Origin: Ornithodoros turicata
Taxonomy: Eukaryota > Arthropoda > Arachnida > Ixodida > Argasidae
Direction of reading: 5' to 3'
DNA: 64,000 bases
Assembly: GCF_037126465.1 (NCBI RefSeq)
Contig: NC_088201.1
Span: 63,262,879-63,326,878, forward strand
The position numbers and the translations under genes are program-made. The notes beneath the pieces were generated by a model. That model saw only the letters and a program-made list of their open reading frames with translations. It made no database searches and had not been told where the DNA came from. Positions 43,901 through 56,035 of the stretch are shown in pieces; position 1 is the first letter of the stretch; every line of letters begins with the position of its first letter.

Positions 43901-46900
43901 AGCAACTTTATAGGCATTTTTCGATGTTTAATCAGAGTTTTAGGCATCTATGCCAAAATAGGCACCAATGCCTTAATAGGCATTTGTAGGCACAATCAAA
44001 TCTATACAGGATGTTCCCCCGCACTCAATTTGTGCTCCTGTATCAAAAAGGCACTATTAGAACCAAAAAAGAAAAAAGGCATTTGCCTGGGCTCTAGTCA
44101 TGATCTACTGAATTACAGCAACCATTTGCATCCATCCTCAGTGCGGCAATTTGGTGGTGTTCTTTATTTCTAGGGCCCTGAACTTTATGCACAAACATCT
44201 TCCGAAATATGCATGCAAACATACGGCACAAAATGTCCAAATGTGCACAAAATATTGACATGTTATGACACCGGGAATGTTGCTCCTGAGGCTTTTGTGC
44301 ACCTTGGAACTGTATAAATTTGCAAATTGTCTTTAAAAAAGTTCTACAAATGAAAATGCACATCCCTAATTTACAGTCGGAACATATACGTTCACGCATG
44401 CACACTTAGATATTCCTCGTTGGTCATTGCAGCACGCCACGATAACCATGCATAATGTAAAACCCCGAGACTAGGGAACACGAAGGGACAGACACAAAGT
44501 CTCAAACACAGCTGAAAATTTTACTTCACATACAAGTTGTTGTTGTTGTTATATGCACAAGAAATATATGCAAGAAATATATGCACACTAGTGGTGCCAG
44601 CCAAATCCACTGATTGCTTTGCACAGAGTAGCTCAGAAGCAGCGTACTAGCGTAGACATGCAGCGGATTAGCGTAGACGTGCAGACGAACACGGATTTTG
44701 GGCCAATGACCCCCCTCCCCTTTCCTTTTTTTTAATTTTTATAACCTCAGCAAACCAAAGGGAACGGCATACGTTCAAAGATTGGTTCAAATGAAGCCAG
44801 AGTATGACGAATATGGAACCAAATGGGGCCGAGATACGACATAATACGCAGCCGTCATATTATATGATGATCAGGGAGAAATATACCCCTTTTATGACAC
44901 ACAAAACGTTGTAGATTTGTGTCGTCGTGAAAGGTAATGTGTGGAGAACTGCTAGCGTATCCGTACAAACACAATAAAAATGCATTTTGCATGAACTCCA
45001 GGGCTCTAAGTATTTCTTTAATTGCTCGATCTTTGTACAACCAATGTCTGCCCCATGGGATGTGGGTTGTTGCCAAAGTTGTACATGGATTGTCATCATC
45101 ATTTCGTACAGTTTCGTAAGTTTTCGTTCGTCAATTAATAGTTAATAATTGGGGGTTTACGTCGCGAGACAACTGAGATCATGAGCGACGCCACAGCGGT
45201 CGGTCTGTGGATTGCTTTTGCCCACCTGAGGGTTCTACAACGTGCGATGAAAGCTCACCACACGGCACCCCGTATTTAACGTCCCTCGCGAAAGAGGCAT
45301 GCCTAAGCAACTTGTACCCTGCCACCAAGTTGCTGGCGTCTCGGCCGGGTTCGAACCCGCGATCTCGGGATCAGAAGGCGAACACGCTACCGACTGAGCC
45401 ACCGAGGCCGGTTTTTCGTTCGTCAGAGAGTTCAAACTTCTGCAGTTTTGAAATACACATCCATTGCTGTCACCTGTTGCAACTATGCATCAGCTTCGGC
45501 TCGTTCACAATTCAAATTTAAAACAGTCTAGTCACGATTAAGATCCTGTGTGAGCCAATGCATAGCACCCCTAGCAGGTGGTGCAGGTGGGGTGCTACAT
45601 AGAAGTTGCTAATTATGACATGGTCACTATAATGTAGTAGGCCGTGGTTACATAGTAGAAGAGTAATATGCTGCATGGGGCCAATTCGCAGAGAAATGTT
45701 AGAACTCAAGTATGCGAAGGGCACACTTGTGTGTTGTGTTGATGTGTGAACAGTATTTTTGCTTAACATCCATATTATGGTATTCGGACACAACACATGT
45801 TTTATCTGCCTTTGCTAACACTGCAGAACTAACTTTGCGCCGCAGCATTGGGATGTTTGAAAAGGCTCCGGAACACCACCGGCTATACCACTATTCGTTT
45901 CAATGTCTGCTGTTTCATTATTTGAGTGGATACCCAATCTATAATGTCTACATTGGAATATAAACGAGTCTGCCATTCTCACTGCATAACATTCACAACT
46001 CTATATCCTTCATTTTTGTCGTTCAGATGTTGCAAAGAAGAAAGATGATTATCAGAGTGAAACGAGAGGCAGGAGCTATATACCTGGAACTTCAGCTGAG
46101 AGGCAAGTATGGTGGCCACCCACACTAGACTCATATTTCGCCTTGTATTACTTTGTGGAAGCTTAACGCTTTGAGCTTCACTTCTTTCCAAAATTTCCTA
46201 GGCGTTACAAGTCAAAACGTGTCACGAAACACAGTGCAGAACAGAGAAGTGCAGGCAACAGTTCTGGGGCAAGAGTGCCGGATAAACAACCACCTAGGAT
46301 TCCGCCCAGGTCCTCCCCACATCGAGCAAGCCGCCCTGACAAGGGTCTTCTGGACCACCGGCAAAGTGAAAATGCCTTGAAACCCCACAACTCGGGGGAG
46401 GTAACGCAGTTTTAATTTCCTCTGGCATTAATGCTGTCATCAGTTATTGTAGTTGCTTTTGGGAATGATGTCTCCTGTATTAAAGGAGCTGCAAATTTTT
46501 TGTGAAACATCATACATGTAACCATTTCAGCATTAACCCGTAATTTGTGGACTCCACGCATTCGTGTAAATGTAATTCCCTTTTGCGCGTTACCTTTCCA
46601 GATTACAGGCTAACTTCTACATTACGTATTCTTGCAGGAGACTTATATCAAGGTCAATGGCAAATACTACGACATCTTCAGCGTTATTGGTAGTGGTGGA
46701 TCGAGCAAGGTATATTGTATTTTTTGTGGATTGCATAGTGCTATTACAAAATTTGCAATGAACTAAGCACATTTCTTTGCCCCTCAGGTTTATCATGTGT
46801 TTGATGCTAAGAAGCATGAGTTTGCAGTAAAGTTTGTTAACCTTGAGGAGGCCAACGAAGAGGTCACGGCAATATTCCTAAATGAAGTGACAATTCTAAA

Positions 46901-49900
46901 GCGGTTGAAGCGCTGTCAGCGTGTCGTCCGACTTTATGACTAGTAAGAGATTGAGTGTTTGCGTTGTGGTGATCAAGGAACACATGTGAAGCCCCTAGCT
47001 TTCTGTGGTGGAAAGTTAATTTTCCACGAAGTAGGATTTACAAATCTGCGGGATTCTGTGGGCAGTAGAAAACAATCAAAAAATGAAGTTTCGACATTCT
47101 CCCAGGATCACACAGATGCACAGAATATGAGTGAATCTCAATATACTATAAGGGATACATACGCAGGGTGCGTGCCGATAAACCAAAGTGGGATTTTCGC
47201 ATGCAGCTCGTTGTCTATGGAGCTGTCAAACTTCTGGTGGTGCACGGTAGCACATTTATGAGTGTGAAAGCCATAGAACAGTTGTTAAAGGGACACTAAA
47301 ATGCAAAAACAACTTACTCTCAAATGAAAGACTGTTTCAATTAATCAATCAATCAATCAATCAATCTTTATTTACATTTTGACAATGTTTGAGCTCAAAG
47401 CAAAAAGCTGGGCGAACAGCTTGACGTGGCCCTGGCCCCCTAATGACAGTGGCAATTGAACATGTACAATAATACAAGAAAATCACATTTGTTATATACC
47501 TGAACAATCATACAACCTATCAGCATAATACACGCTAGCAATTGCATAGAGACGGGGAAAAAAATTGAATAAAGAAAAGGCAAAGTAAGCAGACAAACAA
47601 GTCAAGGTATACTTAACATACTAGTTCACGGATTGTGGCTATACTTGTAGTGGCATTTATTGAGAATTTGTTTAAAGCACTGCAGCTTGAAAAGATATAC
47701 GTTGATCACCGTAATTTGTTCGTGAAAATGGGACAGCCCAATTGTATTGAAAGCGCGTACGGACAGAGAGGTCTAGGAAGGTATTGTTCATGGTTTTTAA
47801 TGCATTACTATAGATTTAAAGTAATCTGGAGGACATGTGATGGGCAGCTATAATATTGTACTTGGCAAAGTGACCGTCCACAGAATCAAATCTCGATAAT
47901 TTGGCTATACTTCTAATTCCTTTTTTTTTTGCAATATGTAAATAGAATTCTAATGACCAGTAGTTGTCGTCCCCCAGGATAACGTGCAATAATTCAGATA
48001 TGAATTCAGCAAAGAATTAAACACAATGAGTTTTATTTGTGTCTGCAAAAGATAACAGTTTCTGTTCAAAATCCCCACTGCTCTGGGCGCTTTCGTTATG
48101 ATGTGTTCAACATGGTCGTCCCACACGATATGACTCTGAAAATGAACTCCAAGTACCCTGTAACTCTGAACAAAGTCAATTACCTCATCTGGTATGTAAG
48201 GGGGTGGAATTCCGGTATTCGTAATTAGTACTGTTTAAACAAAATTAGTTCACCAAACACTACTGTTTAGAAGAAAAACGCAGTGAAAACAGAGCCGTCT
48301 TTGGCAGCAGCGAATGTGATGCCCGGGAGGAAAGATTGGCAACGTCCAATAAGACAGCAGGAGAAGCGCGCACATACCTATCGTGGGCATGTGGGTTTGG
48401 TACGGGTCCGATCGTAGTGTTTCGTATATGCGCGGCATGATGCGCACTGCTGCATTTTTCAATACCGATTCACTAAATTGTAGCCCACAACAGTTCTCGC
48501 GAATGTTTCACTGACAACATTTATCTTGAAGCCCTTCAGAGAGCGACGCCAGTCCGCTTCGCAACACGCACTATATTTTTCATCGGGAGTGCTCCACAGC
48601 AGACTAAAATCACCCATGCACAAGCTGAAGCATCGTTCATTGCGTAGCGCTGAAGCAAGGAAGAGTGCGGTATAATTTCGACTGTAGCTTTGTAACGGAA
48701 TCAAAGTTTTGAATTATGATAACAAGTACGAAAACGTAATTTGAAGTGAACTTGTTTTTTTTTTTTTTTTTTTTTTCATTTTAGTGTCCCTTTAACCTAA
48801 ATTAACAAACCAAGACTAACCTAATTTCATGTAAGTTGACACTCCAGGAAGTTTGAGATCAAGCCAATTTGCAGAATGGTGACACCAAGCAAAGGAATGC
48901 CCATAATTCTGTAATATACCAAGTATTCTGCAAAGACATGGGCAATTCTGCAGGAAACGGCATGTTCCGCGAGTCATGGTCAAACCTACACAGGTCCTCA
49001 AAAGTTGAGGGATTTGGAGGAAGGGGTGTATACTTATTCGAAGGAAAAACAAGGGAAACGTTAGTCAGGGGATTTTCACAAGACCTTGGTAAATATGTTC
49101 TGTAGATGCCACTGTGACAATATCAAGAAAGTATATACAATGAACCCTCGTTAATAAGACCACCGCCATTCCCGCGGATTTTGGTCATAAAGTGAATTGT
49201 CATATTAACGAGAAACGCACCCTCTGCGGACCGGACACACGCTACACACAACAAAAGCCCACGTAATTATAATGTATTTTCTGAAAAATCTGTTAACAAT
49301 GCCTATGTCAAACAATTTTCAGTCATTGATTTTTCTAAATGGACAATAGCACCATCAATTGCGGACTCGTTATCGACTTGCTCTGCTCTGCTCAAGAAAT
49401 AACGAGGCAACCAGTAGGGCTTCGCTTGCCTCCTTCGAGTAATGCCGCTCTTCATTCCGACTGCCAAATCCCTCTTCTGCTTTGTTTCGGCCATCGTTAC
49501 GTGAAAACAATTGCACAGTGTGACCTGGTCCCCGCCTTTTTAAACACTTTGATGGTTCGAAAAGTGATATGAATATATATATATATATATATATAGGTAT
49601 TCAATAAAGATCAGAAGTGGAGACGGTGCTTCTACAGGATAAGGAATAAAAGGGGGACTAAGAGGGGGTATTCGACGTTTCGACAGCAGCGCTGTCTTCA
49701 ACAGGAATGGGATACTATGGTGACGCAAGACAATTGCAAAGAATGAGAGGGGAATATGTACAAGGAGAGAGGGCAGCACACGTGCTTTGTCAAACAAAGG
49801 TAAAGGGGTACAATGAATCATAGGCAGTCAAGTTCTTCGCCGGAGGGCAATGATTTCCTGGGGTGACCAACCGGGGAGTCTGAAAGAGATACAAAAGAGT

Positions 49901-52900
49901 ATGTATTCTGAGAGAATTAGGAATTTAGGTTGCGAACTGTTGAGAGGACGCCGGGGTCCTCGTTGATCTGGCTTTTAAATTTGTAGATCAGGAACGATTC
50001 TCTTTGTTCTCTAAGGCGTTGAAATGGAAAACCCGATTGCGGAACGAAAATGGCTGTCGTTAATTGAGTGGCCGGGTTTACTAAAATGTCGAGACACTGG
50101 CAGATTAGGTTTCTTTGATACGTCGGACCTGTGGTTGTTGAATCGGATTCGGAAGGATGTAGCTGTTTGACCGATATATTGGGCCTTGCACTCATTACAT
50201 TGAAGGAGATAAAGGACGTTAGAAGAGTTGCAGTTAAATAGACCATTAATTTTTGTGCGATAGTTAGAATTTGTGCTTTCTACTCTGGTAGCAGTTTGCA
50301 TTAATTTACAGATCTGGCATCTGCGTCCGTTGCATGGTTGACAACCGTTGTGTTCCAAGGACTTGTTTAACTTGGCGTTCACAAGTCTGTCTTGGATTTT
50401 CCTTGCTCGACGATAAGTAACGCGGGGTGGTTCCGGAAACACCTGACTCATGCGATCAGATTGGGTGAGGATAGCATAGTGCCGTTTAAGTATGCGGTTT
50501 ACGTCCGGGGCATAACCGTTGAAGCTAATAGTGAGGTTTACCGAAGAATTCTTATCGGCTCGGGGCTGTGTTTGGAATAGGTTCTCTCGATCGGTTGATC
50601 TAGCTCTGGCTATGGCATCTTTTACGACCTGATTAGGATATTTTCTATCTGCGAAAGTTTCTTCAAGGCTCTCAAGATGATTGTCTAGTTCATCATCGTT
50701 AGAACATATTCTCCGGTAACGCAGCGCTTGACTATAAGGGATAGCTAGCTTAGTGTGCCTGGGGTGGCAACTCTGGAACGATAGATATTGTTGGGCGTCG
50801 GTAGGCTTGCGATACAGACTGGTGGTTATGATTCCATTATGTAGTTTAACTTCCACATCCAGAAAATTAACAGCTGAGGAGGAGTAATTGAATGTAAATT
50901 CAATACTGGGATGTACTTGGTTAAAGTCGTTAACAAAATTATTTATTTATACGTTTTATCTCGGTTAGGTTCTGGAGTGAACTCTGATTTTATACGAAAC
51001 GGATTACTGTTCGACTCTGTCTTTTCATGAAAATATTGAAAAGACAGAGTCGAACAGTAATCCGTTTCGTATAAAATCAGAGTTCACTCCAGAACCTAAC
51101 CGAGATAAAACCCTTGATTTGTACATTAAAGCAGTTCAGAAGGATATCTTCCGTGCGTATCAGGACAGCGCCAAACGCAAACTCAGGTATAACCTCACTA
51201 AGCAGGAGCAAGAAAGCTTGTCGGCATTAGAGAACGACAAGGATATCGTAATTAAGAGGGCAGATAAAGGAGGCGCGATAGTTGTAATGGATAAACAATC
51301 ATACGTTACAGAAGGCCTCCGCCAACTTCAGTGCGCGGAATTTTACAGAGCTCTCGAAACTGACCCTACCCCCGAAATTAGTGCCAATGTAACCAAAGTC
51401 CTAACAAGATTAAAAAACGCTAAAAAGATTGACGAGAGCTTGTACCAGTATTTACTCCCAAAGGACCCTAGGCCTGGTAGATTTTACATGCTCCCCAAGA
51501 TACATAAGCCGGGTAACCCCGGAAGACCGATTGTTTCCTGTAATGGTACAGCCACTGAGAATCTTTCATCATTCGTGGATCATCTCCTCAAGCCCATCCC
51601 GTCTAAATTCGACTCATACGTTAAGGATACCAACCATTTCCTTCAAGATATACGTAAAATAAACGTTCCCCCTAACTGTCTATTAGCAACCCTAGATGTC
51701 ACTTCCCTGTATACTAACATTCCTCATTCAGATGGAATAGCAGCAGCAGAGCGTGCATTTAAGAATCAACCCGATCAGGGTTATGATACGTCTGTCCTCA
51801 CGGAGCTCCTGAATCTGATCCTAACATGCAATAACTTTGAATTCGACGACAAACACTACATACAGGTCAATGGTACAGCAATGGGAACAAAAATGGCCCC
51901 TAACTATGCAAATATCTTCATGGCATCCTTGGAAGAACCGTTCCTCAGAAATTGTGCACTGAAGCCACTCCTATATAAGCGATTCCTAGATGATATATTC
52001 ATTATTTGGCCCCACTCCGAATGCGACCTTCAGTTGTTTGTTAACGACTTTAACCAAGTACATCCCAGTATTGAATTTACATTCAATTACTCCTCCTCAG
52101 CTGTTAATTTTCTGGATGTGGAAGTTAAACTACATAATGGAATCATAACCACCAGTCTGTATCGCAAGCCTACCGACTCCCAACAATATCTATCGTTCCA
52201 GAGTTGCCACCCCAGGCACACTAAGCTAGCTATCCCTTATAGTCAAGCGCTGCGTTACCGGAGAATATGTTCTAACGATGATGAACTAGACAATCATCTT
52301 GAGAGCCTTGAAGAAACTTTCGCAGATAGAAAATATCCTAATCAGGTCGTAAAAGATGCCATAGCCAGAGCTAGATCAACCGATCGAGAGAACCTATTCC
52401 AAACACAGCCCCGAGCCGATAAGAATTCTTCGGTAAACCTCACTATTAGCTTCAACGGTTATGCCCCGGACGTAAACCGCATACTTAAACGGCACTATGC
52501 AATCCTCACCCAATCTGATCGCATGAGTCAGATGTTTCCGGAACCACCCTGCGTTACTTATCGTCGAGCAAGGAACATCCAAGACAGACTTGTGAACGCC
52601 AAGTTAAACAAGTCCTTGGAACACAACGGTTGTCAACCATGCAACGGACGCAGATGCCAGATCTGTAAATTAATGCAAACTGCTACCAGAGTAGAAAGCA
52701 CAAATTCTAACTATCGCACAAAAATTAATGGTCTATTTAACTGCAACTCTTCTAACGTCCTTTATCTCCTTCAATGTAATGAGTGCAAGGCCCAATATAT
52801 CGGTCAAACAGCTACATCCTTCCGAATCCGATTCAACAACCACAGGTCCGACGTATCAAAGAAACCTAATCTGCCAGTGTCTCGACATTTTAGTAAACCC

Positions 52901-55900
52901 GGCCACTCAATTAACGACATAGCCATTTTCGTTCTGCAATCGGGTTTTCCATTTCAACGCCTTAGAGAACAAAGAGAATCGTTCCTGATCTACAAATTTA
53001 AAAGCCAGATCAACGAGGACCCCGGCGTCCTCTCAACAGTTCGCAACCTAAATTCCTAATTCTCTCAGAATACATACTCTTTTGTATCTCTTTCAGACTC
53101 CCCGGTTGGTCACCCCAGGAAATCATTGCCCTCCGGCGAAGAACTTGACTGCCTATGATTCATTGTACCCCTTTACCTTTGTTTGACAAAGCACGTGTGC
53201 TGCCCTCTCTCCTTGTACATATTCCCCTCTCATTCTTTGCAATTGTCTTGCGTCACCATAGTATCCCATTCCTGTTGAAGACAGCGCTGCTGTCGAAACG
53301 TCGAATACCCCCTCTTAGTTTTTAATAAAGTCCCCCTTTTATTCCTTATCCTGTAGAAGCACCGTCTCCACTTCTGATCTTTATTGAATACCTTTATTTT
53401 TCATGGTCAACCGCATTCGTTTATTTCAACTTATATATATATATATATATATATATATACGCTACAAAATTTAGGTTCGAACGACCAGGATGTTGAATAT
53501 AGATAGGGGAGAAAAGACACCAGAGACTGAAATAGGGAGTAGGGGAAGTTATTTATTAAGCTGGCATTTAAACTAAGGGTCTGGGGAAGTCTACGTTTCG
53601 GCGGAAGCTCCGCCTTCTTCGGGACTGACAGTCTGACAGTCTGACAGGGACTGACAGTCCCGAAGAAGGCGGAGCTTCCGCCGAAACGTAGACTTCCCCA
53701 GACCCTTAGTTTAAATGCCAGCTTAATAAATAACTTCCCCTACTCCCTACTTCAGTCTCTGGTGTCTTTTCTCCCCTATCTATATATATATATATATATG
53801 AGAGTATATATGTATAATCCCGAGGTCAGCGATTTCAGGGGACATCTCAAACATTGACGCTTTACTTTAACATGTGTCACCCTCTGAGCGAGGTACGAGA
53901 TAGCCTCTCCAACGGGCTACTCTGACGGTCATAATAGCGGGAAGATAATGCCTGTGTTTGACCGTACTTGTGACAGAAATCTTGGTCACTGTCCGATAAA
54001 CGGATTGTCATATTAACGAAGGGGATTTACATGCAGGCGGAACGGTTCCCGAGAAAAACAGATAAACATCATCACGTCACGTCATAAACGTCGTAAACAG
54101 AGCACGATCACGTCATAAACAGAGTATGTCAGATAAACGGGGGTTCACTGTGCTGATATAGTAAGTGGACATGCACATGTAGGCCAGCAAATTCGCAACC
54201 TGAAGAAAACTGACTTATAGGCCTACGAACATTGCACACCTATAAACAAGAATATTTTCGTTTGCGGGTGCTAAAGCAACGTTGTTTATCAGTCGTACTG
54301 CACAACATCCGACCTCTAACTTTTCTACTTCCTTGACAGTGAGTTCTGCAATAAGAGAAAGATGCTCAGTTTGGTAATGGAAAAAGGAGACACAGATCTC
54401 TCTGGTGTGCTGCGATCAATAATGCATGCAGACAGCCTCAGTCCAATCAATGTGAAGTATTACTGGTCAGAAATGCTATATGCCGTCGCAGAAATCCATG
54501 AGAGAGGTATGGTTTTTACTCCTCCAAACAGGAAGAAAGGGAAAATCTGATAATGCTACCAGATTTCTTTTTACCAGTGTGCCATACCATGATAAGGGGG
54601 TGGAAATGCCAAGACAAATTGTGTACTATGTGTTTTGTGTGTGTGTGTGTACCAGCACAGAGTGCATTTTATATGACAAGCTAGTCAAAGTGGAATTGCT
54701 TTACTGTGTGACATTTAGCCAATGTCACCAACTTGAAACAGATGAGTGGTTCTCTGTGAAGTGTCATGACAAGCTGTGGTTCATTTATTCATTTACATCT
54801 ATACATTTTATATAGGACCTTGTGTTTTTGTGGTTAAACCTGGTAAAACCGGGATTTTACCACCCTGATTTGCATTATCGTCACTTAGGGTAAAACTCAA
54901 ACCCTCAAAAACTAACTTGGCAAAGTGCTAATTCAGCCACCAATAAGTGTGCTGGAAAATGCCAAGGAGCGCACACTCAGCACGACTGTTGTGTTCACAT
55001 CAAACATGAGCAGCACTCTTTATTATTTCCCACATGGAAATCTGCTTTTCTACCTGATTTCACCCTGTTTTACGGTTCCTGAAATAAAACCCGATTTTTA
55101 CCCACCAATTTTCAGAAAACATAAAACTCGAAAACACAAGGCCCCATTTATATTATTGAGCTTATTGCCCTATTTATTGCCGATGTTACTTATTGTCTTT
55201 TTTTAGTTGTTTCAATTGAAATTTGTTTTGGGCCAAGTTTGTTTGGCAGCAGGTGTCATAACATTGCCTTATCATAATTATCCCTAGGCATAATTCATTC
55301 AGACTTGAAGCCTGCCAACTTTCTCATTGTGAAGGGGACCCTGAAGCTTATTGACTTTGGAATTGCTGACACGATACAGGCTGATGCAACCAGTGTTGTT
55401 AGATCTTGTCAGGTAATATTTGGGAACTCTTCGCTGCTCCTTTAAATGAACAACAAAATTGTTTTGACTTTTGTGGCACAGAGTAATGCATACAGAGTTA
55501 ATAGATACAGAGTTACACATAATAATTATTAGCACTTGGCAACTTAAAGTACACATCTCTACAATGGATCTTTTTCACATACGCGTCAAATCCTAGCGGC
55601 TCTTCTCCAATGAACCATGCTCGGCGCGCGTCAAAACAAATCCACGTGGATAGCACAAAGGACCAAGCCGGTCCGGAGTGGGGGATTCGTGCGTTCTCCC
55701 CACTGGTCCCCACTTCTGTCGTCCCCATAGTGCGCCATCTGCTTCAGACGGAGATAATCCCTTCCGGCGCATCAAGGTCATGCGCATAGGCCATTGTGGA
55801 AAAGGTCCAAGGGGTTGGGGGGGGGGGCAAGCGTGCAATGCCCCCCCCACACACACACAAACACCTACCACCTCTTTTTCTGGAGCCAGATGTTATGCAC

Positions 55901-56002
55901 TGTGTGAGTGTTCAGAGGTTCCTATCATGACATCTGAGAATAATCATTACGACCTATGACTAAAGAGCGCACTATTTTCACAAGCGACCTCGGAGCGTGC
56001 TC

Positions 56003-56035
<33 letters not shown>

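Larger units (their letters stand above)
49594..53392. mobile_element. Head-to-head pair of Penelope-like elements (3.8-kb palindrome)
   Basis: The + copy (51038-53392) and minus copy (51026-49594) are near-identical inverse sequences meeting at an 11-base loop (51027-51037). Outer ends are GGTATTCAATAAAGATCAGA and its inverse. The minus copy keeps about 75 bp of the 5' part, then has a ~930-bp deletion with short filler (near 50940-50953), then the whole 3' part. TA repeats flank both sides (49575-49592 and 53432-53459). Inverted, 5'-truncated partner copies are a known habit of Penelope-like elements. Confidence 0.92.
49138..54150. mobile_element. Tigger/pogo-like element split by Penelope insertions
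   Basis: Left end CAATGAACCCTCGTTAATAA (after TA at 49136-49137); right end GTTTATCTG...GGGTTCACTG ending 54150. These match the CAGTGAACCC(T/C)CGTT terminal repeats typical of pogo/Tigger. The element body is 49138-49575 and 53815-54150; between them sit TA repeats and Penelope copies. A minus-strand frame at 49303-49494 starts [18 protein letters not shown], which weakly resembles the start of a CENP-B/Tigger transposase. Confidence 0.65.

Noticed and set aside
51038..53059. Reverse transcriptase considered as group II intron or telomerase
   Set aside because: The GIY-YIG nuclease, linker Cys cluster and inverted partner copy fit a Penelope-like element; no intron RNA domains or telomerase-specific domains.
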